Origin: Glandiceps talaboti
Taxonomy: Eukaryota; Hemichordata; Enteropneusta; Spengelidae
DNA: 64,000 bases
Direction: 5' to 3'
Assembly: GCF_964340395.1 (NCBI RefSeq)
Contig: NC_135560.1
Location: 13,747,598-13,811,597, forward strand
The position numbers and the translations under genes are program-made. The stretch's first letter is position 1, and every line of letters begins with the position of its first letter. A model generated the notes under the pieces. It had not been told where the DNA came from. It saw nothing but the letters and a program-made list of their open reading frames with translations, and searched no databases. Shown here piece by piece: positions 11,609 to 36,459 of this stretch.

Positions 11609-12679
11609 CAACAAGGGTGGTAATACAAATTCCGTCGAACCTTTTAAGAGATGATAGCAAAGTCTAATTGTTTTCTCAATGTACCATTTTAATTTATTTA
11701 CTTTTCAAAGTTACAGATACAACACTGATAAATAGAAATATGATATCAACAATTCAGTTGATAATATATCACTTTCTTGGATATATATGTATCGTAAGTT
11801 TACAACAACACATCTACAAACTGTAAATACTATAACTGCATTCTTACCTTACCTCCATCAACTTTCCGAGGTCTTTCCATATAATTTCACCACAACAAAA
11901 AACAAGCTGCAATGCTTATGTTACGTTTCTCTTACACTGTCGTATTTTTTATAAAGTCTTCCTTTTTTTCTACTTCGCCATCCATGCAAGAAAAGTATTA
12001 TATAGCCTGTGTCATTTGAAAACGCGACACATACGAACTGTTTTTTATTACATTATAGTTGGGAACATGTTTGATTGATGTACATACAAAACAGTTACAG
12101 TGTACTTTGTTTGTTTGACTCAATAAATGAAATTATACACACACAAAAAAGTACATGTCAAGACTGTCATATATTTCATTATGGTATCTACATTCACCTT
12201 TACTTAATAGTGACATGAGCAATATATGAAATGTACATGTGTAGTTAACTATCTTTGTAAACGTAATGATTGCGTGTAGGGTGATATATTTCAAAATAGG
12301 AAGGAGTTGATCAGACTTTTGATATGTTTTAAATGAATAAGAATTTAGGTATTTTACATCGAAACTCGATGTAGATTCGTGAGTAAAGATCCGTCACGAC
12401 CTAAATAATACGGTTACTATTAAAACAGAAATACGTGCCTGTTTCCTCTTAGTTATCATTAAGAAAATCACCTGCAAAAGCATTTGCACAAAATTGCTGT
12501 ATATCAAATTTTATTGATTACACTCGGTTTCCAGTAGCACTAAATTCACTTTAGTTATTGATTTTGCTCGTGGACAATTCATAAAATAATTGGAGTATAT
12601 TTTTAGTGTACATGTGAGAGTCGAAATTGGTAGTTACGTTTTATAGCTCTGTTTGCTACGCTTGCAACGTATGACATTG
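11609..12679. other. Non-coding stretch, nothing recognised
   Basis: AT-rich with no coding or structural signal noted. Confidence 0.55.
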
Positions 12680-12686
12680 ACATACA

Positions 12687-12720
<34 letters not shown>

Positions 12721-12773
12721 CATACATACATAGACATACATACATACATACATACGTACGTACGTACGTACGT

Positions 12774-12824
<51 letters not shown>

Positions 12825-12851
12825 TACAGACATACAGACAGACAGACGACA

Positions 12852-12890
<39 letters not shown>
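12680..12890. repeat. Compound microsatellite (CATA)n-(CGTA)n-(CAGA)n-(CA)n
   Basis: CATA units with small interruptions (12680-12754), a CGTA block (about 12755-12774), a CAGA block (about 12775-12848), then CA dinucleotides to about 12886. Confidence 0.95.
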
Positions 12891-13880
12891 TGAAAATTTA
12901 TATACACATTTCACACATGCACATATCGAAGTAGTTGTTTTTCAAAGAAAACTTCAAAACCAAGTTCGATGTTAGGACTTGTTTTGGCGGTTTGTGTGTT
13001 GGTGCAATTATCTCTAATAACCATGGTTTTAACTGATATCATTCATCGATTTCAATGAAACAGACTATTTAACAGTCATGTATATGATAGTTTGGTAGAT
13101 AAACGTAATAATCCCTCTTCCCATATGTTATTGCATAGGAGAACTTAAAGAAGAGTTAACGACGACGACGAGTCGTCAGAGTGACAGAGGTATATCTATC
13201 TACCACTACTCATTGTACAAATGGTTATGAAATTGTGTAGGAGATCCATATCTGAATATTTTCATTATGTACACCAGCAAAACATTATGTAAAGCCTAGT
13301 ATTACAAGATGGTTGCCATAATTAGAATTCATGGTATTCCTATAATGCATCTTTGTTGGACGACGGTAACATCTATTCATCCAACTTGAACCCTTTTTGC
13401 AACCCTCTCAAATGGCCACAAGAAAGTCATTCGACTATAATTTTCGGTTCCTCATTGAACACCTAACCTTCGTACACGTTGCATAATTATAAAACCTTCA
13501 AGTGTTTGTATGACTCAAAATTTGATGTATACATATCGAGGGACACATCAATGTATCATGATACACTTTCGCCAGCTCTTTTTCTTGTTTGAGGGCGGCC
13601 TTGAGATACCAGTATGGTTAGTGTGTTTTACAGACCACGATATTTCTTCAGCAATACCAGTCCTCCGTATTCTTCTAAACAGTTTGTGATGAGAGTTATG
13701 TTGTGACCATCTTGTGTTGTGTTGTAATATGTTTTGATGTGCTGTATGTTGTATATACTACATTATGTCATGCTATATATTTTGTTAAATGTTACTACCT
13801 GGCCTTACGTCACTTTATATGTTATTTTCTGAGTGTTGTTTGTTACGCTGTTTCTGTATTGTATTTGTGTTGTGCTGTGT
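12891..13880. other. Non-coding stretch, nothing recognised
   Basis: No coding signal; a short CGA triplet run lies near 13161-13172. Confidence 0.55.
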
Positions 13881-13968
13881 ATTACGTTACGTTACGTTAC
13901 GTTACGTTACGCTACGTTACATTACGTTACGTCACGTACGTCACATCACGTTATGTTACGTTACGTTA
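13881..13968. repeat. (ACGTT)n pentanucleotide array
   Basis: About 17 units of TTACG, perfect at first and increasingly substituted (GCACG, TCACA types) towards the right, with a perfect end block. Confidence 0.9.
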
Positions 13969-15911
13969 TTTCTAATGCACATGTAACCCTTTCTACGATT
14001 ATACATTAATCCAAAAACTCTTCTTTTCTCCGCAAACAGAGATGTTGTGCTATAAGATCTAAACTTGGTAAATTGTAAGTCATCAACTCAATAAAATGAA
14101 ATCTTCCTCTTACCATAGTACCAGTACTTTTAACGTAGCAGCTTTAATTACCCTGAGTAGCAAAGGAAGCCGTTTATATAGATACACTACCGAACACGGT
14201 TAAGTGTCATTTTAAGATACGCATGGACGCCTTTTTAGTGTACAATTTACCATCGAATTATTACAAATTCCAGCGAGGGTCAGTAGTGTTAACCCGTACC
14301 TATATCCAAGCGTAATATATTCGCCGGGTATCAAATTTCAATATATTTAATCAACATTGGCAACATACCTCAATATATCTGTGGATATGTAAGCCAAACC
14401 AATTTAAGCGTTAATGTAAAGATGAAATTCTTATCCTTCATGATTGATCATTAAGATATTGGGCCAGATAACGTTAAGGTTGTAACAACGAAATCAACTA
14501 AATATAAGCTATTCGCTTCGTCCAACAGTAAAACAACTGTATTTTGAAACATTAATTTCTGATCAATGTAATGTAATGTAATGTAAAGTAATTATTATAT
14601 ATATTTTGATAAATGCAAAATATGTTTTCATTGTCGAAACCTAACGATAAGAACTATCGAAATACAAAGAACTATAAATTCACAGCCTCTGAGTCAGTGG
14701 TTGTGGCTTTGAATGTATGCTTTATATCGCTTACGTTGTTACATAGATCCCTGTGTTCATCTGTATGCCATACAAAGTTTTATTATGCAATCCATTTAAC
14801 CAAATGAGATCGAGTCCGTTGTGGATATTGTGTTGCCTAAGGAAGATTTTCAGTTACCTGTATATCATCCTGTCACTCATTCAAGAGCTTTAGCGGTATT
14901 CCGGCGTTGACCACAGTTATCACCCGTCAATCTAAACTTAGAATGTGCCTTGGAAATAGACTCTTTAAACTTTAGCTGTTACTTCAACCTTCTCTCACTT
15001 AAAATCAATAGTCTAGTGTCACTTTATACCAGTTTTTGAACTAGAGGTCAAACTGATATCAAAATCCAATATGGCCGCCAAATATTGTATAAAAGATTGA
15101 CGGTTTCCTTGACAACAAGACGGTGAATCCTCACATTTCTTGTATTATTTTTTTTAAATACCAGGAACAAGATTCAATATGGAAAAGTTAGGAGAGATAT
15201 TAAGCATTCGATTTTAAGGGAAATTTGTCCTCGAAGTGCATTCCAGCTTAAACAAGTAAGTAACATGTGTCTTTTATTAACACGAAATTGTATAAAGTTG
15301 TAATTACACTTACACATGTCATGTGCACAATGTATTCATAACGTCATTGTTAATCACACTCAATTATAAGTCGGTGTTAATTTCACGATGAATTATACGT
15401 AGTCAACATCTATGTTCATTTCACATTCTATTATGTGTGTTCAGCGTGTTCATTTCACATTCAATATATACGTAGTCAAAGTCGACGCTAATTACCTTTA
15501 GCTATACATACTCATATTTGTGATAACCAAGTGAATTGTGTTGCCTGTATAGACTTCCACCTTTGTATACTTCCACACACATGTGCAAATTGACCAAATG
15601 CATAAGGTTAATGAGTTCGTCACGATGAAAGTCAACCCATTTATATTACAGACTATTCATTTGTTCTGAACTGTTACAGCGCTCATACATCCATTATGTT
15701 GAAGAATTTGCCGAAGGGTATACAATGTTTCGACTAAAATGCTGTAGGCTCTTCAGAAGTTTTTTCTTTTAAAAAAACATGGGAAATAGAATGAAATTAA
15801 TTTCTTCGTCTCGTCTATTTATTCCTTATCTATATAGCCTAGCGGCTATTTGGACATTAGAAGGATTATACATAAGACGTAAATTGAGTCTCTACTCCCT
15901 AAAAGTTGTGC
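13969..15911. other. Non-coding stretch with a short (AATGT)n run
   Basis: A run of about five AATGT units lies at 14565-14590. An AATCCAATATGGCCGCCAAA-like stretch near 15064 has a relative near 40215 (ATGGTCGCCAAATA), probably fragments of a dispersed repeat. No coding signal. Confidence 0.5.
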
Positions 15912-16313
15912 TTAGGCAAAATAAAAACAAAACGTGTGATTCCGAAAACTTCAGAAAATAGGGTAAGTAGGTCCGAATTTTATTTTATTTACTTGAATTT
16001 TGTAAAAATTACTTCGACCCCAAGATAAGATACTCGTCGGTCATAATACTTCCTTTAGAGTTTGATGAGATGTAAAGAAGCAATTGAATTTCTAAGTAGA
16101 CGAACGCGTTATGCAGACAGTAAGTGTTATAGTCTAAGAAGACCTCATTTTTCTGACCACATATAAGGCAAAGGCATGAAAAGGTGTACATGGAAATAGA
16201 AATAAATTGTTACCATTTTACTTTTTTTTGCATGCAAAAACATTGTTTTGGGTCGCGGACTTAAACTATGGTCGGTCGTGTTATCAAAAACACACCATTT
16301 TTATTTGGCCTTA
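15912..16313. mobile_element. MITE-like element, TTAGGC family copy B
   Basis: The 5' end TTAGGCAAAATAAAAAC matches the reverse complement of the 3' end, TAAGGCCAAATAAAAATGG. Inside the 5' end is GAAAATAGGGTAAGTAGGTC, and near the 3' end GGGTCGCGGACTTAAACTA then GGTCGGTCGTGTTATC, shared with copies C and D. No coding capacity; no clear target-site duplication. Confidence 0.75.
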
Positions 16314-19145
16314 CTTCAAGTATTTTTTATTAAGTTTAACCAAACTTGTTTGCCAGCGTAAGCACGTATTCACCAGTCGTACTTTTGCGAGGTGCACTAT
16401 ACGTGGGCGGTTACTCGAACCCGGTAATTCTGTGCTGTAATACCGATAAAGTATTTCTACTTTTGTCGTATTGAAGATCGCTTTACTCACGAGTTTTGCT
16501 TTATCACAATGGAGGGTTTTAATGGTGTGAATAATTTACATGGAAAAGCAGCTAACAGAAATCACTGACAATACAGGATATAATTTTCTTCGAAGGTTTG
16601 AAATAACCTTCATCATCTAAATAGAGAAAGTGACTCCACGTTCTACAAAGGATATAATTTTTGTACAATTTTTTAGTGATTGCATTTGAAAAGCAAAATT
16701 CATCGCAATTGATGTAGGTACAGTGTATAGATTTAATACAAAGGTGTTATCGCAATTCTTTTGAGCACAAAGACGTATCATACCTCGTTCGTCATATATA
16801 AGTGGACTGAAATGGACATGCATTACATAGGAACAAAACGACTTTAACAAAGAAACTACGCACCCACCACATATTGGTCACTTATGATGACGGTGAACCA
16901 CGCTAAGAACTTGATAATATCACGGAAAGATACTTTTAAAATATGCCTAATTTCACAAATTGTCTACGTGTGGTTTCATGAATGGAATAGTCTTTAAATT
17001 AAGACCGCAATGAATAGATGTAATGCCGGGATCTACGATAAGTGTGAAGTAGAAGAAGTAACTAGATTATTAATACTTCCTCCGTATTCACTGTGTACTA
17101 TTCAGTGCTATTTTCTTCTGAACTTCATATCAATACACCAATGCTCCAAAGAACGGCACACTTTGAAAGCTGCAGTCAACTTGAAAATAAAGTCAGACAC
17201 GACACACACTTACACCCCGGAGCGCAAAATGTCCTTATTTAGACACCTTTAAAACCAGCAGGTTATCAATGTTTTGCAACACTATTAAACATTCCTTTTA
17301 AGATGTAAATGAATCAGGCTTGATCTCGATTTACTGTTCTGTCGCCAATACAATATACGTACATTTTTGTCTAGACGGTCTTTATGTGTTAAAATGAGGT
17401 CCTTTGTACTATCAAGAATGAACACAGCGTGTACTTTGCACGCATAACCCTCTACCATAGTACCATTAACTATAATAATAGTCAACATAATAACCTGCGA
17501 GATTTATCTCTTTGTGCCCATAGCAACATAAATATAGCATACCACTCGGATTTTTAAAACATAAAACATTATACAGTATTTTAAAAGGTAAGTAATATAT
17601 AGATATTAACACAGGTTGTCAATTGAAGATACGTGTACTGACCGTTACAGTCTGCATACTCTTCAAATATCGAAATAATTTCACAAACATATTCACTAAA
17701 CGAATGCCAGCTCAGCTCATCAGAAATAGAGTACTTATAGCGCTGCTAGAGAAGAGTATGTGTTTTCGATCATACGGACCCTGAAATGTAATCCTGCTTT
17801 TATCGAAATTACTCTCGAGTTGGAAAACATCGTACGTGGTTTTTAAGCTACACAAATAGTTTAATCACTTCGTCTGACAAATATTTCAGTGTATGAATGC
17901 AGATGCAAAACATTTACTCAGCAAACAGAGCTGGGTTTCTCACTTTCCTTTAGTATCCTTATGGTAATTTTACACTGGTATGCTACTGACCTGATAATGT
18001 CTTCTCTTACAACTGGATAACGATGTTCAGTGAATATCCCTCATTCATAAACAAATAAAGTCATGATCGTATTACCACCCGTACTGCCATCGTATCGCCA
18101 TGGTCATGATCATCCTCATCAGTCTATACGGATATTTCTTGATGGATTGATACCGTCACGGTTCCTGCGTTTGACTAACTTAAACATTCGATTGTCGTGG
18201 TAGCCGTTAGATCAAATTCTCGTCTATATGCATGTACGAAAGTGCGGAAAGGAAGTCAGATGTACAGCTTTTTAAAAAAAAAGACGCATGTTAATAGCTC
18301 ATTGCCCTTACAACGAACGACTCACTGACCTTATCTTATGATTTACCAGATATTTATAAATGAATTATGCAGATAACTTTATCAATAATGGTACGATCAG
18401 AATATGAAACCCAAAGTATGCATGCCAAATTAGTTGACTTGGACTACGTGACTATAATTCCCAAATAATATATATCATACGAAAGAGTAATACTTCGACT
18501 AATGTTGTGCTCAATTTAAGATTTTCTAACAAGACTGGCAGTTATCACAGTTCAATTTTCTAAGTAGTTGATATAAAATTGTATTGTTTTATCCCTATTT
18601 TTTAAGGAACTTGTGGCAAATAAAAACATCAACATTTGGTTATATTTTCATAGTTCATATTATGCTATTTTTAGGGGCTTTAAAAGGATGTGTTGAAGTA
18701 CACGAGTATAACATTACTTCGGTTCCTTTAGCAGTGCCATACAGAGAGTTTGGTACATTCTGCTATAAGGCTTTTACAGTGATAGTTATAGTTACTAATT
18801 TTAAATTGAAAGCATAGCGTGCATAGCTACACTCGTACTTAATCCAAACGTTGACTGATTCATTATATCATTTCCACGTCTACTTCATCTCGCATGCCAT
18901 ATTCTCCTTCCAAGACAATGATAAAGCATAGTGATATATATAGTATACTGCTGTCAAAATCTTTTAAACTAGTAACGGTTGCACACTGGTTCGAACATAA
19001 GAAAAATCCATCTAGCCTGTCAATTTTGTAATCTTTTTATTGTGAATATATGACAAAACAGGTCGTATTGTTTGTACTCGATGCAACCAGTCTCACACGA
19101 CCAATATCATTGAACGATTCAAGGTGATCGAACATAAGAATTTAT
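16314..19145. other. Non-coding stretch, nothing recognised
   Basis: Open frames of 80 codons or fewer with no motifs. No RNA gene or repeat array noted. Confidence 0.5.
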
Positions 19146-19184
19146 TCACTCCGCCATGACAATTTCACACATCGCCTGTGGGGG

Positions 19185-19301
19185 ATTATGGGAAATAAAC
19201 TCTCTTGGGAATTGCACGTCTCTTGAAACCAATGGCCTTACAATGATGACACCAGCTGTGAGAACATAAAGAAGAGCCCATCCTTGTTTATTTCCCATAA
19301 T
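19185..19301. repeat. Inverted repeat, 16-bp perfect arms
   Basis: ATTATGGGAAATAAAC at 19185-19200 and its exact reverse complement at 19286-19301, with an 85-bp spacer. It lies within a 97-codon minus-strand open frame (19146-19439) of unknown meaning. A second 9-bp hairpin (AACTCTTTT-C-AAAAGAGTT) lies near 19343-19361. Confidence 0.7.
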
Positions 19302-19437
19302 GCATAGTCCCAGTGTCCAGCAGACCACTTTGTCATTTTCATAACTCTTTTCAAAAGAGTTAGCGGGATGCAAGTTTGGTGTGGATGACATTTCTGGGTC
19401 CCTTAAACATAAAGAGATGCAGCTACATGTAAGATAC

Positions 19438-19813
19438 AACTGCCAATATCAGACCGTGGACAAACGGAACTGTTACAAACAGGGAAAGTAAATAACTGTA
19501 TTGGATCAATAACACTTGGCACAGCGCATGTTGGAAGTACATCGATTTGTATCACATTAAATTTTCATGGTTTGATAAGAGCAGTTTTATTGCCACTTTA
19601 CACAATGGTTCACATTCACAAACATATTTCAAGTTCCCCTGGCATTTCATGCACACATAAACAGGCCATAAAACTGTGCTTATCAAACCATAGTGTGTAA
19701 TACAAGTCTCTGCTGTTCCAACATGTTGAGCCAAGTGTTATTGATCCAATTCATTCGTTTACTTTCCCTGTTTGTAACAGGTTCCGTTCGTTCACGGTCT
19801 GATGTCGGCAGTT
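19438..19813. repeat. Large imperfect palindrome (arms about 150-157 bp)
   Basis: The left arm 19438-19594 is repeated in reverse complement at 19664-19813, with a 69-bp spacer. Well-matched stretches are TTACAAACAGGGAAAGTAAA, TTGGATCAATAACACTTGGC, CATGTTGGAA and TGGTTTGATAAG, and the outer ends AACTGCC and GGCAGTT are symmetrical. Arms are roughly 75-80% identical with small indels. No flanking target-site duplication was seen. Any open frame here is a by-product of the palindrome. Confidence 0.85.
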
Positions 19814-20543
19814 GGAACGTCAGCCTCGCCTTATAGTTCCATTTAAGTATGAAAGCTTTATTAAGAAGTGATATATTGAACTAAACATTACATATAAGGA
19901 TATCTCTATGTTAAACTGTCGAAAAACATTGCATGTATGAGAAAGAGGACATATAGCATATCTAGTCTGTTGAACATATAAGGTATATATTTATTGTACG
20001 TGTTTTAATATCCACTCTGAGGAGTGTTGCATTATTCAAATTAATTAGTTAGAAGCTGTGATGTTGAAGTTGAAGAATAGAGGCATCAATGACATTACAA
20101 TTTCAACCATATGTTGTTTATTTCAAAATAAGTTAAAAGATGCTACCGGTGAAATCAAATCCGTTTGGAACAATCCATCATCCATTTCACACAGGACCAC
20201 AGAACATACCTTGGTTTCTAAAGGTAAAGCACAGATTATTCTGAATCCCTGTTCATCCATTCTTTTTCAGGTGTCCAATTATCCACATCATTTGAACAGC
20301 AAACCACGATTTCAAACACACGAGCCTCGGAGCAAATTAAATCGAAGACCTCGCATTAGCCTTTTGCTGTCTTTCAGTATAATGATCAGATTAACACATC
20401 CTGAAGTTAGATGGGTAAACTTTAAACATGCAAGGCACGATTAAAAACTGGAGAAGGCAAGTTGACTAACGAAGGGATCGAGGGAGTGTTACTACAGCGG
20501 AAACCGAGCTATCGGCTTATTAAGGTAGACAAAAGCTAGCAGT

Positions 20544-20544
<1 letters not shown>
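19814..20544. other. Non-coding stretch with an unrecognised 128-codon frame
   Basis: The frame at 20058-20444 (+) is the longest non-repeat frame outside the receptor, but it has no motif I recognise. One such frame is expected by chance in this much AT-rich sequence. Confidence 0.4.
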
Positions 20545-20594
<50 letters not shown>

Positions 20595-20595
20595 A
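20545..20595. repeat. (TTG)n microsatellite
   Basis: About 17 TTG units, uninterrupted. Confidence 0.95.
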
Positions 20596-22435
20596 TAGTG
20601 GTGGATAGCTGTGTCTTTGTTGTGCGGACATATTCAAGATAGTGTAAATACTGGAAGTCCCCGAAAATGTACATTGCAAGATCATGGAAGTCATACGAAA
20701 AGCCCCCCTAGGTTACTGTGAGTACAATTAAACTGTTGTCTATTCGATAGCATATATCGACATGTAAGTCTAGTTTTCGTATATACGTCTTTCTCCAACG
20801 TCTATGGTTTTAGATTGTGTCTAGTACCTTAGTCATGTTAGTAGGCCGAAAAGTCGATTTCCATTGTCGTATGTAAAAATTTGCTAAAGTGGATGAGTAT
20901 GGACCACTATGATTGTTGTTCTGCCACTTGCCTTTCAAAACAACACTCTGTTTTGAATACGGAAACAAAGTTTAAAATTTAAGAGTCACGTTTTCTTCAC
21001 GTGATCAATCATAAAAAAAAGCTCTTATAAGCCATAATAGTAAATATACAGCGAACATGCCCACAAACTAAAGCGATGACCTTCAGCTGTGACTGTAGGT
21101 ACGATCCGGGGTTCTGGATAAATATAGTATTACTTACAAAGTCGGGAACTCTTTTATACAGGGATAAATTACATTGACATTTTAATTAGCACAAATGATT
21201 CCTTGTAGTAATAACAAGTATCGTCGTGAATAATTAGTAAAAAGGGTCGTTGCAATGTAATAAAGGTGAATTATGGTCCCATACAAAACCACGTCGCTCA
21301 AAGCAATAATAATCAAGATGTATACAGTATGCCGTCGGCGGTGTGAGTGTTTCCCTTAAATTAGTCATTTCAACGGAGAAGGGAGCTATGCTTATTTAAA
21401 TCAGAGATGTAACGTTCAAACACAACACATTTGCTCGATTGAAGGGCTGTCGATTGAAGGGACCAGCGTTTGTGTGTTCCTTGCAAAAAAATGTATCTAA
21501 AGGGTCAAATAGGATAAAATGTACCCTTAGTGATGTGAGGGCGTTTCCTTGAAAATAGTAAACGCGGATGTGTTGCACACAATAGGGTTAATACACACTG
21601 TATATAACATACATGCGTACGATTGTACTTGCCAATCAGGCAATATTTTACGAGCACCGGTGACTTTTAACCTACCAACTACGTATGATTTTTATCTCCT
21701 TGTGAGAAGTGTCAGTTTAAGTACTGTTTGCATTTCAATATTCGAACACGGAGTGCGAGACTGTTTTGAAAAAAACCGAGCTAACTAAGACATAACCTAG
21801 CAAGGTCGTATTTTTGTGTCGTTGAAAACTAATACCTTCAACGCTGGCATGCCGTGTTTAAATATTGACTTCATAAACATTTCTCAAACTTATTGACATT
21901 TTAGACGGTGTGAGGTTTGGTCGGTTTGATATTATACAAATCAAAGTAATTAATTTGCGTGGTGGGAGATCCTTCCGTTTGGATGAACAAGTCGTATTAC
22001 TTACTGAAAATACTGAAAGAATTCAACAACTCAGCTTACAAGAGAATCTCATTATTTCTTTTCAGATTTGTCCTCACCGTAATCTGGTATTATATCATTT
22101 AAGTACATAGATAATGGATTCCATTGAGACTGTGGCAAGCCACAGCAGAAAGTATCGAGAAACTTAAAGTAATGTCTTATCAAGGCAATCCCTGACCCGG
22201 TTATGAAATCGTACCTCTTTGATTACATCTGTACTAGCCAATTAGTAGTGAATCTTAATGTGCACTTAACATATCATCACCCAAGTGCTTTGCCTTTTAT
22301 ATCACCTCTAAGTGCATTGATAGAATGACCACTATACCGCTACCTCCACTAATAACATTTTAATACTAATGCATACATGTACCTATGTTGCTATCGCCAC
22401 TGTATTACATCGCTACTACTAGTTACTACTGTTGC
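20596..22435. other. Non-coding stretch, nothing recognised
   Basis: Only short frames without motifs; a 13-bp direct repeat (CGATTGAAGGG) lies near 21436-21460. Confidence 0.5.
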
Positions 22436-22438
22436 TGT

Positions 22439-22477
<39 letters not shown>

Positions 22478-22584
22478 AACTACTGATACTACTACTACTA
22501 CTGCTGTTGCTGCTGCTGCTACTACTACTACTACTACTACTACGACTACTGATATTACTACTAATACTATTACTACTACTACTT

Positions 22585-22630
<46 letters not shown>
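22436..22630. repeat. (CTA)n trinucleotide array with GCT/ATT variants
   Basis: About 65 CTA-type triplets, interrupted by CTGTTG-CTGCTG units near 22501-22520 and ATT units near 22552-22572. Long poly-Thr, poly-Leu and poly-Val frames are artefacts. Confidence 0.95.
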
Positions 22631-22632
<2 letters not shown>

Positions 22633-22784
22633 GATTTGCATTTGCGATAAATACCTCTGCCAAATACCTTGTGACATATTCAACCTCGTCCATCCATTTC
22701 TTTCAAAAATATACATTGCTGTAGAGCGCCCTCTATTAATGATGAAGTTATCGTTTCGTTCTTCTCCTAATAAGCTTTACATTA

Positions 22785-22975
22785 CATATACATACATACA
22801 TACATACATACATACATACATACATACATACATACATACATACATACAATCATACATACATACATACATACATACATACATACATACATACATACATACA
22901 TACATACATGCATGCATGCATGCATGCATACATACATACATACATACATACATACATACATACATACATACGTAT
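22785..22975. repeat. (CATA)n-(CATG)n-(CATA)n microsatellite
   Basis: About 47 tetranucleotide units with a central block of about five CATG units (22908-22927) and one AATC interruption near 22849. Confidence 0.95.
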
Positions 22976-24800
22976 AGTACATACATGCACTGCATCTGGA
23001 TACTATACACTTTGTCAATATTTAAAAGATTCGATAATCAATTGTGGTTATCTTCATTCAAAATTCATTAGCTTAATCCCTTATTTGATGCAAGTTTTGA
23101 ATACAAGTCATGTAGATGTTGAATTGCAAGGTGAAAATTAGCATAATTATAGGCTGTATCGATCAACGTTGGCCTCATCAGTAAAACTGCCACCTCATCA
23201 ACTGCATACTAGTCGTAATCCCTATATATTAAGCAAGGTGCTCGGTGATGTGTTCAATGTCACTGACTTCATTGAAGAGGAACACCACTTCAGTAAATAG
23301 ATTTTCATGAACTATGGGCTCTTGAGAGTAATTTCAAATCACATCATATAGTATATCATGTCATATCGTTTCATATCTTTATTATATTATCACACTCAAT
23401 GAAAAAACTTTTATAGGAATTGAAAAAAAACTATACACACCAGATAAATACTACCGGCAACTACGTGAGTCAATGTGAATTTTAAAAAAATGATGAGATA
23501 CACTCATCATTGGTATACATAGAAAACAGTAACATAGTAACCAGAAGTGAGCAGTGCAGTATTCAAGGGCTGTCCGAAATTACTATTCATACTATTCCAA
23601 GACAAGAGCAGGATTTTGCATAACAATAGCTTATAGGTTCAGTATTTTTTACTGTGACAGAACTTGAGATTTCTTTGATGGAACTGGAAACCCAGCTCAG
23701 TCTCGTCAAAATATTTGAGTTGGAAAAGTATGGTTCGCAGTGATAATTTTGTCATATTATATATGTTATGTATAACTTGAAATGTTTGACATGGTAAATG
23801 GTAAGGTGTTCGAAAAGTTGTATTTTGGTGACTCGCAGCATTTCAATGCTTTTAAATTGGTGTCATGATAAATTAGGTACAGACTGAAAAGACTCGCATC
23901 AATAATAATTGAACTTTCACAACTGTTCAGATAATGATTACTTGGCGTTCCTTAAGACTTCGTACAAGACTTGGCAGCTGATTGCCGCACTAACACAGAC
24001 AGCCCAGCTGTCACCCACAGGACATTCAAGAATCAATGGAAAGACGTGCGTGCCCGGCCTATACCGATGGTTATTTTGATACTTTCAACAGTAATGTGCG
24101 AAAATGTAGTCTTTAGAAAAGGTCTATGAACATTTTAATATCTGCTGTGGACGAAAATATTCAAATGAAAACTGGTTATATTATTTTCTTAACGTGAAGA
24201 CATTTCTTTTGCTAACAATCATGGCAATAAAGTGCATGGAAGGCCTATGAAATGTTATATATTGAATGTAGCAATACTTCATAAGATTGAATGTACCATT
24301 CATTGTACTACTGTGACCCTCTAAATGGACCCACAAAAGAATGGGATTTGAACGAAATTGACTGCGGGATTGACTGTCGTTTTATACAACTGTATATTAC
24401 TCCCTTTGGAACAAATCCACGTATCGGAAACCATAAGTGGTACAACATTAACAACACAAGAGTTGCAGAAATAGTAAAACCCATTACTCAGAAAACGTTG
24501 AATACATACCAAATTGTACCACCTGCAGGTCATATTGAAGCCTATTCAGATTTACTGTTAAGGGCAAATCTACATTTTAACAGCAAAATAAATCGACCAT
24601 CACTCATCAATATTTGACGCTGTCGAATGTACTCTCTGTCTGCTACATTGTGATAAACATAGGCCATGTAGGCTAGTGTAAATGTATGTTACTCGTATAC
24701 TCAATAAAGAATAACTAGGGTTAAGTTTTTTTACATCCCTCTAAAAAGTTTGAAGAACGTATAATATTCATTTAAGGTATTATAACTAATTAGAGAACGG
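22976..24800. other. Non-coding stretch with an unrecognised 108-codon frame
   Basis: The frame at 24291-24617 (+) has varied composition but no family resemblance I can name. It lies about 200 bp upstream of the LINE/SINE-like 3' end and could belong to that element. Confidence 0.4.
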
Positions 24801-24819
24801 AAATCAGTGTGGAGATACG

Positions 24820-24955
24820 AAAAGAAAGGGCGCCTCCACACGATGACTAACTAACGAACATTCTCCTATATATGTGCACTGTATCACAATGCAACTTGTA
24901 AAGTTCGTGTCGGGCGCTTGCAAAGCGCAAATAAAGGATCATTTTCATTCATTTA
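24820..24955 (+). mobile_element. Possible LINE/SINE 3' end with terminal hairpin
   Basis: A perfect 6-bp stem, GCGCTT-GCA-AAGCGC (24914-24928), is followed by AATAAA (24930-24935) and a short ATTTTCATTCATT tail. A GC-rich hairpin close to short terminal repeats is typical of CR1/L2-type LINE 3' ends and of SINEs that share them. The 5' extent is a guess. Confidence 0.45.
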
Positions 24956-36340
<11,385 letters not shown>

Positions 36341-36359
36341 GGCAGGCAAAATGGCAGGC

Positions 36360-36403
<44 letters not shown>

Positions 36404-36459
36404 GGACGGACGGACGGACGGAAGGAAGGAAGGAAGGAAGGAAGGAAGGAAGGAAGGAA
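36341..36459. repeat. Compound microsatellite (GGCA)-(CAGA)n-(CGGA)n-(AGGA)n
   Basis: GGCA units, about 11 CAGA units (36358-36402), about 4-5 CGGA units (36403-36420), then about nine AGGA units to 36459. Each block differs from the next by one base. Confidence 0.95.

Noticed and set aside
11295-11667. Long Cys/Val/Tyr/Met- or His/Thr/Tyr-rich open frames on both strands
   Set aside because: They are translations of the CATA/CAGA microsatellite, which lacks stop codons in several frames. The same applies to frames over 2187-2366, 6671-6871, 12680-12890, 22436-22975, 28124-28241, 36341-36459, 46856-47018, 55891-56124, 60089-60167 and 61326-61444.
20058-20444. 128-codon plus-strand frame
   Set aside because: No recognisable domain; about one frame of this length is expected by chance in 64 kb of AT-rich DNA.
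24291-24617. 108-codon plus-strand frame as a gene
   Set aside because: No family resemblance or splice/polyadenylation context was convincing; it may belong to a repeat ending near 24955.
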